A stretch of 64,000 nt of DNA from Paguma larvata (taxonomy: Eukaryota; Chordata; Mammalia; Carnivora; Viverridae): contig CM057828.1 in assembly GCA_030068075.1 (NCBI GenBank), forward strand, positions 111,093,699-111,157,698, given 5' to 3'. Each line of letters opens with the position of its first letter. Position 1 is the first letter of the stretch. A program made the translations under genes and the position numbers. Of this stretch, positions 45,369 to 56,739 are shown piece by piece. A model generated the notes under the pieces. It was given only the letters and a program-made list of their open reading frames with translations. It had not been told where the DNA came from and made no database searches.

Positions 45369-47627
45369 TTTTTTTTTTAAATTAATCCTCTACCATGTTT
45401 CAGATTTTTGACATCACATTTTACACCTTTTTATTTTATGTATCTTCTAACAAATTATTGAAGTTTTAATTTTATTACTTTTGTCTTTCAAACTTTATAC
45501 CAGCTTTATAAGTGATTCATCCACTAACTTTACTATATATTTACCTTTTTTCGATGAGATTTTTACTTCTGTATATTTTCTCATCATTTTTTAAAGTTTA
45601 TTTATTTTGAGAGAGAGAGAAAGAGTGTGTGTGGGAGGGGCAGAGAGAAAGGGAGAGGGAGAATCCCAAGCAGGCTCTGCTCTGTCAGTGCAGAGTCCAA
45701 TGTGGAGCTTGAACTCATGAACCTTGAGATTATGACCCGAGTGGAAACTAAGAGTCAGATGCCTACCTGACTGAGCCACCCAGGCACCCCTATTTTCTCA
45801 TCATTAATTATAGCCATTTCTTTTCAGCTTAAAGAAGTCCCTTTAACGTTTTTTTATAAGGACAGTATTGTGATAAAGTTCTTTAGTTTTTGCTTATCCA
45901 AAAAATTCTTTATTTCTCCTATTTTGAATGATAATCTTGCTGGGGAGAATGTTCTTGGTTGGAAATTTTTTCGTTTCAGTACTTTGAATGCCATTATGCC
46001 ACTCCCTCTACCATGAAAATTTTCTGCCAAAAAATCTGCTGATAGCCTTTTGGGGCTTCTTTGTACACACCAAGTTGTTTTCTTGTTGCTTTTAAGATTC
46101 TATCTTTAGCTTTTGACATTTTAATTATAACGTGTGTTGGTGAGAATCTCTTTGGGTTCATCTTGTTTGGACTTTTTTGGGCTTCCTGGACCTGCTCGTC
46201 TGTTGTCTTGTCCAGATCAAGAAAGTATTCAGCCTTTATTTCTTCAAATAAGTTTTTTGCCCCCTTCTTTCTCTCTTCTTCTTCTGCAGCCCCTGTAACG
46301 CAGATATTATTCAGCTTGATGTTGTCCTACAAGTCCCTTAAGATAGCTTACTTAAATTTTTTTTTCTTTCTGCTCTGTTTCGGTGAGTTCCCTTGCTTTG
46401 TCTTCCATCTCATTGATTTGTTCTTCTGCTTCATCCATCCTGCTGTTGAAACCCTCTGGTGTATTTTTTAGTTCATTTATTGTATTCTTCAATTCTGTCA
46501 CGTCTGTTTGGCACTTTCTTATATTTTCTATTGTTTAACTGGAGTTCTTACTGTGTTTTCCTCCATTCTCCTCTCAAGTTCAGTGAGCATTGTTATAACC
46601 ATTACTTTGAACTCTTTGTCAAGTAGATTACTTACCTTGATTTTGTTAAGGTCTTTTTCTGAGGGTTTGGTCTTAGAAACATATGCCTCTGTACCCTCAT
46701 TTTGCCTGAGTCTCTGTGTTTGTCTGTATTAAGTGAAACAGCTACCTCTCTGAGTATTAAAGGAGTGGCCTGTATTGAAGATGACCCGTGAGGCCAAGAA
46801 TTGCAATCCCCTGGCCACCGGGCACTGCAAAGGTGTCCTTTGTGTGGGCTGAACACACCTGCTGCTTGCGGTGGGTCCACAGCTGTGGTGTGTGTGTGGG
46901 AATAGGTCGATTGCCTGGCTGTGGTGCAACAGTAGTATGTTGGAGGGGAGGTGCGTGCCTGGCTGGCTGTGATGGGCTGTGGTGTGGGAGAAGTGAGGCA
47001 CCTGCACTAGCAGGTTAGAGGAAGATTTCCAAAATGATACCTATGAGCCCCAACATTAGCAAGGTAGAGTGAGATCGCAAAAGTGGCGTCTCACAACACT
47101 TCCTTTTCTGCAGAGAGTCCTAGCAGGTTCCTGTCTCTCTGGCAATCACTTTAATTCATAAGTGAGCCTTCTTCACAAATGGTCTGGGTGCATTTCAAAC
47201 TTGGGTCCCAGGGCAGTGTTCTGAGAGTCTGTGCTCCAGCCCTTTCAGGATGGGTTCTCTCTTCCCTACAGTTCTATGGTTCCTCTGGACCTAATCCTCA
47301 TTGGTTTTACATTTTGGGGGCCCATCTTGGTGGTTCAGGACTCAAGGCTAGGGTGCCTGATGCGGGGCACAAACTCCTTTCTCCTTAGGGAAAAGCTTCA
47401 TATTTTCAGGATACCTCCAATTGTGGGTCACCGTACATAGGGTGCTATTTTTGCTTCTTTTACTCGTCTCAGTGTGACTCTTTATTCTTTGTTGTGGAGG
47501 CACTGTTCATCTAGCTTTCAGGACTTCTTCAGAGGAAAATATTCCATACATGACTGTAGATTTGTAGGGTCTGTGGGAAGAGATAAGGTTAGGATCTTCC
47601 TACACTGCCATCCTGAAATGCCTCCCT
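45369..47627 (-). mobile_element. Half LINE-1: 5' UTR, ORF1 and intergenic part only
   Basis: On the reverse strand the element starts with AGGGAGGCATTTCAGGATGG at 47627, the form of a LINE-1 5' end, continues with a 5' UTR to about 46740, then degraded ORF1 (about 46600-45800). In ORF1 the coiled-coil part lies near 46400-46500 and the C-terminal part near 45940-46330, antisense GAAAATTTTCTGCCAAAAAATC and CTGCTGATAGCC being typical. The ORF1-ORF2 spacer follows to a T-run at 45369-45378, which is an A-tail on the element's own strand. ORF2 is absent. Possible target duplications GATTCAACTTTTCT (45355-45368) and GATTCTTCTTTTCT (47628-47641) differ at two bases. A SINE at 45589-45790 is a later insertion. 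Confidence 0.82.
45589..45790 (-). mobile_element. CanSINE with perfect target duplication
   Basis: Reverse SINE, TTTAAAGTTTATTTATTTTG to GCCACCCAGGCACCCC. TATTTTCTCATCATT is exact at 45574-45588 and 45791-45805; it sits in the LINE-1 spacer. Confidence 0.96.
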
Positions 47628-47641
47628 GATTCTTCTTTTCT

Positions 47642-48059
47642 ATCTGAAACATCTTGTATCTGCTGGCCAGAACTTTAACATCATTGTGGCTCTTCTTTGA
47701 CACTTATACATTTAATCACTAAATCGTCCATAAGAAAAAGCGTGAGGATTGAAGAATAATATTAATTCAACATGGTAAGTATAATAGTCGACATACATAG
47801 GTATTATAGGGATTCATAGGCCTGTGAGTGTGTTTGGAGGTGTGCAATAAGGAAAGGCTTAAAGGAGAAGATATGGGAGTCTGGTTGTAAATTGCAAGTA
47901 GGAGTTCTCATGTAAATTACATGAAGCATGTGGGATTTAGAAGGGGTGTTGGAGGTGGGCACATGGACTGAGAGACAGCTACCCAAGCAGCTGCACACAG
48001 AGAGCATGCAGTGTGAGGCAGAGAGGAGAAGCGGGATGGCAGAGTGCTTGGCCATTGGC
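47642..48059. other. No recognised feature
   Basis: Low-copy sequence; nothing supportable. Confidence 0.5.
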
Positions 48060-48560
48060 AGAAGGCTCTAGAGCCCCATGTTGAGGAGCAGACTTCATCT
48101 TGTAATGCATAGTGAAGTAGTGGAAGATTTCATTAAAGGGTTAATGCTGAAGATCCGATGGTGGATTTGAAAGGGTAAGGCCATCGGAGGATATGCCTAA
48201 TAGAGAATGAGGAACTAAATAAGGCAGTGCCAGTTTTCTGTTTTTGTTACTGGGCAAAGAACTTGGTTAACCTTTGTTTCAAACTTTGTTCCCGGGTTTC
48301 TTCAGCTTACTTAGCTGCACATAATGAACCATCTGTAAGTAAAAACTGAAAAGAGTTGTCATGTCTAAGGGGCAAGGACAAAAGGAAGAGATCAACTAAG
48401 AAGAGTTTAGAAGGATAAGCTGGCAGAATTTACAATTAATTGGGTGTGGGAGGTAAAGGAGAAAGAGTTAAGGGTGACTTCTGGGCATCTGGTTTGGTGA
48501 GAGAGTGGTTGGTGGAGCCCTGATGGTGGGGCTCAGGAAGAGACACAGGGAACCACCAGC
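48060..48560 (-). repeat. L2-like fragment
   Basis: 'GTTAAGGGTGACTTCTGGGC', ATCTGGTTTGGTGAGAGAG and an 'attaaagggttaatgctgaagatccgatgg' region have the order of reverse LINE2. Diverged. Confidence 0.45.
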
Positions 48561-48636
48561 AGCAGAAGGGACCTCCACACCAGAGTAGAACCATTAGTCC
48601 TTGACTAGGTTTGCTGGACAGATGACTGGTTAAATG

Positions 48637-48855
48637 AAAAAATAAAATTTAATGTTTATTCATTTTTGAGAGACAGAGAGAGACCGAGCATGCATCGGGG
48701 AGGAATAGAGAGAGAGGGAAACACAGAATCTGAAACAGGCTCCAGGCTCTGAGCTGTCAGCACAGAGCCCCACACAGGGCTCGAACTCACAAACTGTGAG
48801 ATCATGACCTGAGTTGAAGTTGGACGCTTAACTGACTGAACCACCCAGGTGCTCC
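48637..48855 (-). mobile_element. CanSINE
   Basis: Reverse SINE; TTTAATGTTTATTCATTTTT to CCACCCAGGTGCTCC. GATGACTGGTTAAAT and TATGAGTCGTTAAAT are its probable target duplications. Confidence 0.95.
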
Positions 48856-48870
48856 TATGAGTCGTTAAAT

Positions 48871-50560
48871 TAATCTAATGGGAACTTTCCTTCTTTGCTC
48901 TATCCTCTTAATCCTTTGTGCCAGGTGAGGATTTGGGCCAGAGGATGAGTTAGAGAATGAAGCCTTGCTAGGTACAACAGCAATGTGACACAGTTGATGG
49001 CAAATTTGTGGATTGGGAGCAAGGGATAGATACACAGCCCAGAGTAAATTTCCCAGAAGCTGTTATCACACTGCGGGGCGATCTAAGCCTCACTTCCTGA
49101 TCATCATAGCCAAGACAGGCTTTTCTAATTTTTTTCAAGGTTATGATATCTCTCATGTCCCCTGTTGGCAGTGGTCATTGGCACTGTGCAACAGATAGCT
49201 GGCCGAATGATGCCTCTTCACAGACTGCGGCCTCTTTTAATGTGGACAGTTCTTCATGTAAATACTAGTCAGGAAAGAGTTTTTTTTTGTTTTTTTTTTT
49301 TTGTTTTTTTGTTTTTTTCAAGAGAAGCTGTTTTAATTAAACAAAGCGCAGGAAGTTCCTTCCTGAATGGTTAAAACCATGCTGATTATATAAGCAATGG
49401 GCTGATTAAAAACGGCCCCTTGGCCAATCTTGCTACATTTACCAGAAATCTTGTTAACATTTTCCCATAAATGATGTGAGAAAATCAAACAATGGAGCAT
49501 AAAATAGTTAATAGATAGGGAAAAACAAAATAAATATAAAACCTTTTATGCTTCTTCACTTTGAGATAAAGAGAGAAAGTATATTTTTCTATGAAATATA
49601 ATTTTTGGTAAAAGTCAGTTTCACTGACAGTATTGCACACGTGATAACCTTTCATGCGCAATACAATCTTTCACAAAAGGTAAAATGTTTTAAGTGGACG
49701 TTTATAGCACAGATCATTTAGACAATACAGATAAACAAAAGGAGGAGAACGTACAAGGGTCTCACAATGACGCCATTCTGAGAGAACTCAAGTTAAAATA
49801 GCTTTTCAGTTTTCTCTCCTTACCTTCAGGCTGAGGAGAACAGTATTGGCCAGAGTGTGTCATGGGCAGAGCACTCTCTGGTTTTGGAAGGAATGTACGG
49901 AGGTTTTGGTCAGTGGAGGTCACAGAGGATAAACTCAAATAAAAAATCCAGTCTACTGAATGACCCTCGAAGGAGAGACATGTTGGTGGCTGTGGAGTCA
50001 TTTGTGCTTCAAGTTGTGAGGAGTGGGGAATGCGGTTTGAAGACGAGTGCTGGGGCCAAGCTGAACCCCTCTATATAAGAGAGAGGAGAGGGTTTTGAGT
50101 TTCATTTTGGGGAGAGGCACGATGGTAAGCTGGGGGTGGAGGAGGGGATCAAGAGAGGTGGACACGGCATGAGGGACAGGAAGGTAATAATGACTCTCGG
50201 GGCTGCAGGGTCTGGGAAGGACTTCTTATCCTGTTTAACATGGGGGATGTGATGCAGGAAAGCCTCTTTAGGCGTGCTTCAAAAACTGTCAGGATGGTTT
50301 TCAGTACTTGCTAATGTCAGGAGTGATAGATTCTTACCCTTTAGCGAAAGAAGTCTTTGCTGCTGGACTGTTCCTTATCCGAGGGCTCCCACTGGCCAGT
50401 TTATTACAGGAAGCCCAAGCTAACTAGCAGGAAACATTCACTAATGCACTGACCACATGCAAACTCAGTCAGCGCTAAATCATCTCTATTTCTTCCTCCT
50501 AAATTATAGTCTATTATATATTGTGTTTTAAGTAGGCTTTTTCTCTTTATCTAAAATGAA
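48871..50560. other. Low-copy sequence with T-rich run
   Basis: About 1.7 kb without a named repeat or supportable gene, except a T-rich run at 49281-49318 interrupted by single G bases. Frames up to 79 codons lack resemblance to any family. Confidence 0.5.
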
Positions 50561-50571
50561 GGGATGCCTTG

Positions 50572-50718
50572 TGGTATCTCAGTCGGTTGAGCGTCTTTCA
50601 GCTCAGGTCATGATCTCAATGTCATGAGATCAAACCACACTGGCGTGGATCCTGCTTAGGATTCTCTCTCTCTCCTACTGTCCCTCCCTCGCTCTTACTC
50701 ACTTTCAGGGGAAAAAAA
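50572..50718 (+). mobile_element. CanSINE, shortened
   Basis: Forward SINE, GGATGCCTTGTGGTATCTCA to GGGGAAAAAAAA, with deletions in the body. AAAATGAAG flanks both ends. Confidence 0.9.
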
Positions 50719-50724
50719 AAATGA

Positions 50725-51250
50725 AGAAGCAGAATTGGTCTCTGGCCATTGTTTTCTTGGTCACCCTGTCTGTGTTGACTGACATGTAAGCTTCCGAACA
50801 GCAACGGCCCAAACAAGACCGCATATTACTGCACAGTGAGTTTCAAATCTTACAAAAGAGTTGAGATTTCATGAAAGTGTTGAAATAGCTACTTGAAAAC
50901 CGCTCAGAACATCTGCAAAGTCATCGACAGATGACGATCTGGCAGAACTCAAGCAGTCCACAACAGAAGGAGAGAAACTCCCCAAGAATGATGCCACGCG
51001 CTGGGGCAGGGTGTGATTTTACTATCGAAGGATTAGGGGAGGCCCCGGGGAAGCGGCTGAAGCTGTGTCATGGAGCAAAACATGACCCACTTTATGGGTT
51101 CATTGTGAAACTCGGTGCTGCAAAAGATGTCCTTGCTCAGGACTCACTTTGTTCCTTAGGAATTGGTGCATGGATACAGATTTAACCCGCATCCTGTCAA
51201 ACTTCAGATACACTTGTTTTTGGCTTGCTTCGTGTGGTGTTTCAAGATAA
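50725..51250. other. No recognised feature
   Basis: Low-copy sequence. An 84-codon frame at 50931-51185 has no recognisable domain. Confidence 0.5.
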
Positions 51251-51489
51251 AGCTTGAGCTGAATCTTATGTTTGGACTATTGACCCTAACGATTTTAGTT
51301 TATGATAGAAAATCAAAAACATAAACATAGGTAATTCTATAATCAACTCCTATGTATCTGTTACTAGGCTTGACCAATTATTGACTCATGGCCAATTTGT
51401 TTTTAAAAAGCTTTTCCTGAATAAATACAAAAATATATATAGAAGAGTGTGTAAGTCATAAAACTTTTCTCAAATTTAAAAATCAATTT

Positions 51490-51710
51490 GGGGCACCTAG
51501 GTGGCTCAGTAGGTTAAACGTCCAACTCTTGTTTTCAGCTCAGGTCATGATCTCGCGGTTTGTGAGTTCAAGCCCCTCATTGGATTCTATCCTGATGGTG
51601 TAGAGCTTCCTTGGGATTCTCTCTCTCCCTATCATTCTGCTCCTCTCTGCTCTCTCTCTCTCTCTCTCTCAAAAAATAAATAAGCTAAAAGAATAAAATA
51701 AAATAAAAAA
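51490..51710 (+). mobile_element. CanSINE
   Basis: Forward SINE, GGGCACCTAGGTGGCTCAG head, long CT run, AAAATAAA-type tail. AAAATCAATTT and AAAATTCAATTT flank it. Confidence 0.94.
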
Positions 51711-52145
51711 TAAAATTCAATTTAGTCAGCATAGAGATCAAGAGATACAGTGTCACCAGCTCCCTTGCGGCCACTATTTTTCCCCAAAGTAGTGACCATT
51801 CTGACTTTTAACACCATATACCAGGCATGCACAGCTGTCTTCTCCATGCCCACCCCTCCCTCAGCTCTATATCCTATCATTTCATCGGAAAATATTTCAG
51901 AATATAAGTCTACAAGATAGAGATTTTAAAAATAACAAAAACGTCATAATCACACTTTAAAAATCAGCTATAGTACCTGGATGTCAGCAAATATTCTGAA
52001 TGCATACATTTCTCTGTCTTGTAAGTTTAAAATTTTGCAGATTGTTTGAATCATGGTCTAGATAACAAGGTTCCTTAAACTTCTTTTAATCTGTAGGTCA
52101 CCCCCCCTTTCTGTCTCTGTCTGTCTCTCTGCACTGCCCTCCTCA

Positions 52146-52243
52146 ACACCTCCTCCTCCTACTCCTCTTCCTCCTCCTTCTCCTCCTCTTCCTCCTCCTC
52201 CTCCTCCTCTTCCTCCTCCTCCCCCTCCTCCTCCCTCTGCCTC
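52146..52243 (+). repeat. (CCT)n tract
   Basis: About 98 bases of CTC/CCT units with TTC and CCC interruptions, nearly pure pyrimidine, inside the L1M 3' UTR. The reverse strand gives a glycine-rich frame that is not a gene. Confidence 0.95.
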
Positions 52244-52863
52244 ATTGCAAACTTGCCTTTGATGAAGAAACTGGATACTTGTGCTGCAGAACTCCTCAGA
52301 GCCTGATTTCCCCCCTGCTTGCTGGGGAGAGGTTATCACGTCTTTTTGTCTCATGTGTATTCTGTGAATTGGTAGTTAGATCCAGAAGCCTGATCAGACT
52401 CGGGTTTGATGTCTTGGTAAGAACACTTAACAGGTAGAATGAGACTCTTGTGAGCACATCTACCTGGGTGACTCTTGAGAGCCATGGATAGTCAGCACTT
52501 AGATCCATTAAAGTCATTATGGATTTGCAATGTGACAGTGTGTTGTCATTGCTTATTTGTACATTAGACACAATACTTCTAGAAAGAGAAACTTCCCTCA
52601 TCAACAATTTGGTTACCTCGGGGGACAGTTTATATAAGGACTACAGAATAAAGACTCAATTATTTCCCTTTATTCATAGTTAAATAAAAGTGAGTTGGTT
52701 CCTGAGAATCCTCAAAAAAGTGACTACTGAGCATTTTTGCTTTTTAAGTCATCTAGTGATCTCTTGTCATGCTTTACTCCATTTTTACTAGAACTCTTTT
52801 TTTTTAGAGAGAGATCGAGAGTGTGCAAGCTGGAGAGAGGGGCAGAGGGAGAGAGAGAGAATC

Positions 52864-53322
52864 TTTTTTGTTTTTAATTTTTTTAATGTTTATTTATTTA
52901 TTTATTATTTTTTTTAAAAGCATTTATTTATTTTCGAGAGACACAGCATGAGTGGGGGAAAGGCAGAGAGAGAGGGAGACACAGAATCTGAAGCAGGTTC
53001 CAGGCTCTGAGCCGGCAGCACAGAGCCTGATGCGGGGCCCGAACTCACAGACCGTGAGATCATGAGCTGAGCCGAAGATGGCCGCTTAACCGACTGAGCC
53101 ACCCAGGCGCCCCAAATGTTTATTTATTTTTGAGAGAGAGAGACAGAGCACGAGAGCACAAGTGGGGGAGGGGCAGAAAGAGAGGGAGACACAGAATCCA
53201 AAGCAGGTTCCAGGCTCTGAGCTGTCAGCACAGAGCCCAACGTGGGGCTTGAATCACTGACCGCGAGATCATGACCTGAGCTGAAGTCGGACATTTAACT
53301 GACTGAGCCACCCAGGCACTCT
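52864..53322 (-). mobile_element. CanSINE, middle element of a three-layer nest
   Basis: Reverse SINE with tail at 52864-52899 (TTTTAATGTTTATTTATTT) and body from 53115, ending GAGCCACCCAGGCACTC. The inner SINE is inserted in its tail. Confidence 0.92.
52900..53114 (-). mobile_element. CanSINE, inner element of a three-layer nest
   Basis: Complete, near-consensus reverse SINE ending GAGCCACCCAGGCGCCCC. TAATGTTTATTTATTT (52884-52899) and AAATGTTTATTTATTT (53115-53130) flank it. Confidence 0.95.
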
Positions 53323-53337
53323 GAGAGAGAGAGAGAA

Positions 53338-53381
<44 letters not shown>

Positions 53382-53488
53382 TTAAGCAGGCTCCATGCTC
53401 AGTGTAAGGTCCAATGTGGGGTTTAATCCAAAAACCCTGGGATCATGACATGAGCCGAGCTCAACCGACTGAGCCACCCAGGTAACCC

Positions 53489-54359
53489 ACCTAAGGCATT
53501 TTGATCTCACGTTAAAGTAGATTCACCTCGAATGGACCTTTCTCCTCCAAATTATTGGATAATGCAGCTTCCTGTTCCTGTAATGGAGCATCTGAATGGG
53601 GAGACAGCAGTTCCAATTTCTGTGTGAGAACTCATTGCACCTTTCTCTGAAGAGGACAGTAGCAAAATCCATGCGGGAGTCTTTTCGTGTAGGAAAGAGA
53701 CATCAGAATGTACGTCTTACTAACGCAAATGTTAGGCCCAAAGTACTCCTTGCTTGAGAGGAAGCTTGTTAACTGGATTTGAGTGGCCTGCTGAAAAAGG
53801 TTTGGCACAGTGGCTCTGTCACAATACCGCTCAGTATGTGCAAGGGACCACAGAACTGACGAAGTCCAATGTTGCTACCATCTATGTAAACTCGATGTCT
53901 CTGAAGTAGGAAATTATGTCAGGGTCTAGACAATGCGTAATGGAAAATATACTCAAGTTAGTGAAACTCGATTGGAAGTAAGTCTGGGGAACGGGTAGCA
54001 GACCGCCATGCTACAAGCACGGGCCCCAAGTGTGACTCAGGAAAGCTGAGCCCAAAGCGCAAGTCACACACAACATCTAGTGTGATCACCCACCAGCCAA
54101 AGCTCAGCGTCCTTCCCGCTTCCGGTTGGCACGGACATTTGATTTAGTAGGCTCTTTTCTTCGCAGAAGTTTCCCCAGGTGGAACTGGCTTGAGAGCTCA
54201 CGAAGCTGGAGCGCCGTGAACCAGTGTTTCTGGAGTCCCTCGATCTGAAGATTTGAATCCTAGAGGTGGGCTTCACTTGCCTTTCCCGGAAGAAGGAGAG
54301 AGAACAAACATGATGAGGGTATGCATGTTCAGTGGAGATTTCGCTGGACTGTACTGAGC
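53489..54359. other. No recognised feature
   Basis: About 870 bases of low-copy sequence without a named repeat or supportable coding exon. Confidence 0.5.
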
Positions 54360-54520
54360 ACAGACCGTGCGCTTTTATCTTCCTTAACTTACTTATCTCA
54401 AAAACACCATGATGACAAAACTCTGATCCCTTTTTGAGGATAAAGAAAATGAAGCTTAGAGAGGCCCAGTAATCGTCTAGATTACGTGCTTGTCAGAATG
54501 CGAGCAGGGCCTCTCGTCCC
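54360..54520 (-). repeat. MIR fragment
   Basis: 'TTTTTGAGGATAAAGAAAAT', 'GAAGCTTAGAGAGGCCCAGT', and 'GTAATCGTCTAGATTACGTG' fit reverse MIR with high divergence. Confidence 0.55.
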
Positions 54521-54764
54521 AGTCTGGGGGACTGCTGCGCCAAGGCGGGTCCTGACTCCCCCGCTCACAGCCCCACGGCTGGGCTTTCTGGAGCTCCACG
54601 GGACATCTGGGGCCGCCTTGGAGGGCCAGCTCCCCAACGCTGGCAGGATTCCTCCTGACCCGCTGCTGCGCCCAGGCCCAACCCAGCGTGGTGGCTTCTC
54701 CTCTGTGTTACCAGACTGGCCTCCTGCTTGCACTCTTGATTCTCTCTAGAGTTTATTTTCAACG
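54521..54764. other. GC-rich low-copy segment
   Basis: Locally GC-rich but with few CpG sites relative to a typical CpG island. Overlapping frames on both strands (54482-54749) reflect the base composition rather than a gene that I can support. Confidence 0.5.
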
Positions 54765-55235
54765 CACAGACAGAATGAGTCTTTAGAACGCAGGTCAGAT
54801 GGTTCCCGTCTTTAGGAGACCCTCCAATGGCCCCAACTCACTCAGCAAAATAAAAACTCCTTAATGCCCGGTGGATCTCATCTTCTAGTGATGTCACCCC
54901 CATCCTGCCCCTCTCCCCCAGCCCGCCCCTGCCGCCCTCCCCCACTCCCAGCTCTTCTCTGAGGATGCCACCCTTGGGCCTTGCTCTTCTGCAGGGTCTT
55001 TTCATCACAGCGTCTCTGATGGGGACACCTTCCTGCAGGCTGCAGGGGGGCCTTCTCTGACCTCTTATTAAATTGCAGCACCCATTGCCCCACCTCCAGC
55101 GTCTTCTATGACCCCTACACAGGTTTTTGTTTTGCCCTAAGCTCTAGTACCTTCTTCCTTATAAATAATTTGCATATTTACTTTGTTGTCTGTCTCCCCG
55201 TTACAATTTAAGCTCCCTCAGAGCTGCATACCCAG
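54765..55235 (+). repeat. L2 element fragment
   Basis: 'AGAACGCAGGTCAGATGGTT', 'ACCCTCCAATGGCCCCAACT', AAAATAAAAACTCCTTAATG, and a later 'ACAATTTAAGCTCCCTCAGA' give the order of a forward LINE2 3' portion. Confidence 0.75.
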
Positions 55236-55869
55236 GGTTCATGGTTGTTTGCTGGCTGTGTGCTTTGGAAAGACGCCTAACCCACAGGCAACCACCTGGG
55301 GCTGTGGCGTTTCTTCAGGGCGACTGCGGTCAGGGCCAGATGGCTGCACTATCTCTTCCTACCAGGAGGTGGCGGTGTGCTCACTCAGCAGGAGCCGTCT
55401 GCGCTTGGGTTTCCCTGGTTTCACTCTGTTGGCCTGTGGCATGGTACCAGGTGAACCAGGAGATCTATGGTACCCAGTGACCTAGCCCCGGATTGACTGC
55501 CCTCTCTCTCTGCTGGGGAGAGAGAATTCTGTCACTCTAGTGCTGAACGATTTGTCAAAAGACCAGACGAAAAGCTACATTCTGGCACTTTTTTTTCCCC
55601 TGCGGAAATCAGAACCAATTGGTAACAATGCTTCACTATAGACTATGATACCCGGCTAAGTATACACTGAAATTACCTGCAAGAAATTCTTGGAGGGTAT
55701 TTTCATTTATTTTAGGCTGTTTCTTCATTGTAATTATTCGAATATCTCCCACTCCCCCCAATTCCCAAACACGTCTTTGTCAATTGACTTCTGAGCTAAA
55801 GAAAATAACTTTTTCTCGGGTGCCAGACAATTTTGAGAAATTGGAATTTCCTTTTGGGATTTTAATTTT
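55236..55869. other. No recognised feature
   Basis: Low-copy sequence. Two overlapping + frames at 55183-55485 lack resemblance to a known protein and begin inside L2. Confidence 0.5.
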
Positions 55870-55876
55870 TCAAGTT

Positions 55877-56086
55877 TTTTTTTTTTTTTTTTTTTTTTTG
55901 AGAGAAAGATTGCTATCAGGGGAGGGGGCTGAGAGGAAGAGAGAGAGAGAGAGAGAGGGAGGATCTTAAGCAGGTTTCATGCTGAGTGTGGAGCCCAACA
56001 TGGGGCTTGATCCCACCACCCTGGCATCATGACCGCAGCTGAAATCAAGAGTCAGATGTTCAACCGCCTGAGCCACCAGACACCCC
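55877..56086 (-). mobile_element. CanSINE
   Basis: Reverse SINE with a 22-base T-run and GCTATCAGGGGAGGGGGC in the GA segment, head ending GAGCCACCAGACACCCC. TCAAGTT flanks both sides (55870-55876 and 56087-56093). Confidence 0.93.
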
Positions 56087-56214
56087 TCAAGTTCTACGCT
56101 TTAAAAAAGTTGAAAAGTAAGAACACAGTTCACGTGGCTTTTAACAGGAATAAATATTTTGACACTAGGGCATGTTTAATAACTATGCAAAAATATTAAG
56201 AATTAAACAGGAGG

Positions 56215-56310
56215 ACAATTCTACAAACATTTATTGGGCAGTTCCTGTGTGTCTGGCACTATGCTAGGTTTTGGGAAATAAATGAATGCTCTCAGGGTAC
56301 TTAATAAATA
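56215..56310 (-). repeat. L2/MIR3-like fragment
   Basis: 'ACAAACATTTATTGGGCAGT', TCCTGTGTGTCTGGCACTAT, and 'GCTAGGTTTTGGGAAATAAA' resemble the ubiquitous reverse L2 3' end. Confidence 0.6.
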
Positions 56311-56335
56311 AATGACTGCTCTCAGGGTACTTAAT
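56276..56335 (+). repeat. 30-bp tandem duplication
   Basis: Units 56276-56305 and 56306-56335 are identical at 29 of 30 bases (AATGA versus AATGA/C change within each unit), each containing GCTCTCAGGGTACTTAAT. Confidence 0.95.
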
Positions 56336-56735
56336 ACCCAATGAGAGTCAATAACATTTGCATGATGATTAATTATGATACCCAACAGAATAAAATAACT
56401 GATAAAAATCAAACGAAGGTGTACATGGAATATTCACTGAGACAGACAATATTCTGAGTCATAGAAACTCTGCACTCAAATTGAGAAAATAGCCTTGGAT
56501 ATGTTACAGCAAACTGATAACTAAATCACAAAAGAAATTTTGTATCACTTAAGAAATCTGGTACACACAATAAAATAAAATAAATTTTGTATGCATACAG
56601 TGGCAAAATTAAATCCTGAAAAATTAGGGCCTAAATATGTATGATTTAATAAAGTTTTATTAACACATATTCATCCAAAAAAAATGATAGGGCAAATGAT
56701 ACTAGCAACATTACTGAGGAATGTAAATACAGGAA
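56336..56735. other. No recognised feature
   Basis: AT-rich low-copy sequence. Confidence 0.5.
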
Positions 56736-56739
56736 GATG

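Larger units (their letters stand above)
51251..52795 (-). repeat. L1M 3' UTR, antisense
   Basis: 'TTGACTCATGGCCAATTTGT', 'ATCATTTCATCGGAAAATAT', 'CTTCTTTTAATCTGTAGGTC', 'GAATTGGTAGTTAGATCCAG', and 'GATCAGACTCGGGTTTGATG' come in the order of an old LINE-1 3' UTR. A SINE (51490-51710) and a (CCT)n tract interrupt it. Confidence 0.82.
52796..53488 (-). mobile_element. CanSINE, outer element of a three-layer nest
   Basis: Reverse SINE whose left part (T-run, GA segment, GGGGCAGAGG) occupies 52796-52863 and whose right part resumes at about 53323 after a GA run, ending GAGCCACCCAGGTAACCC. The middle SINE is inserted at its GA/AATC junction. Confidence 0.88.

Noticed and set aside
46061..46471. 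Forward frame of 136 codons, hydrophobic, looking like a membrane protein
   Set aside because: The sequence is antisense LINE-1 ORF1; AT-rich antisense L1 often gives Phe/Leu-rich frames.
52058..52354. Reverse glycine-rich frame of 98 codons
   Set aside because: It is the (CCT)n tract within an L1M 3' UTR.
54482..54749. GC-rich segment as a CpG island or first exon
   Set aside because: GC is high but CpG pairs are sparse, no exon follows, and frames on both strands reflect composition only.
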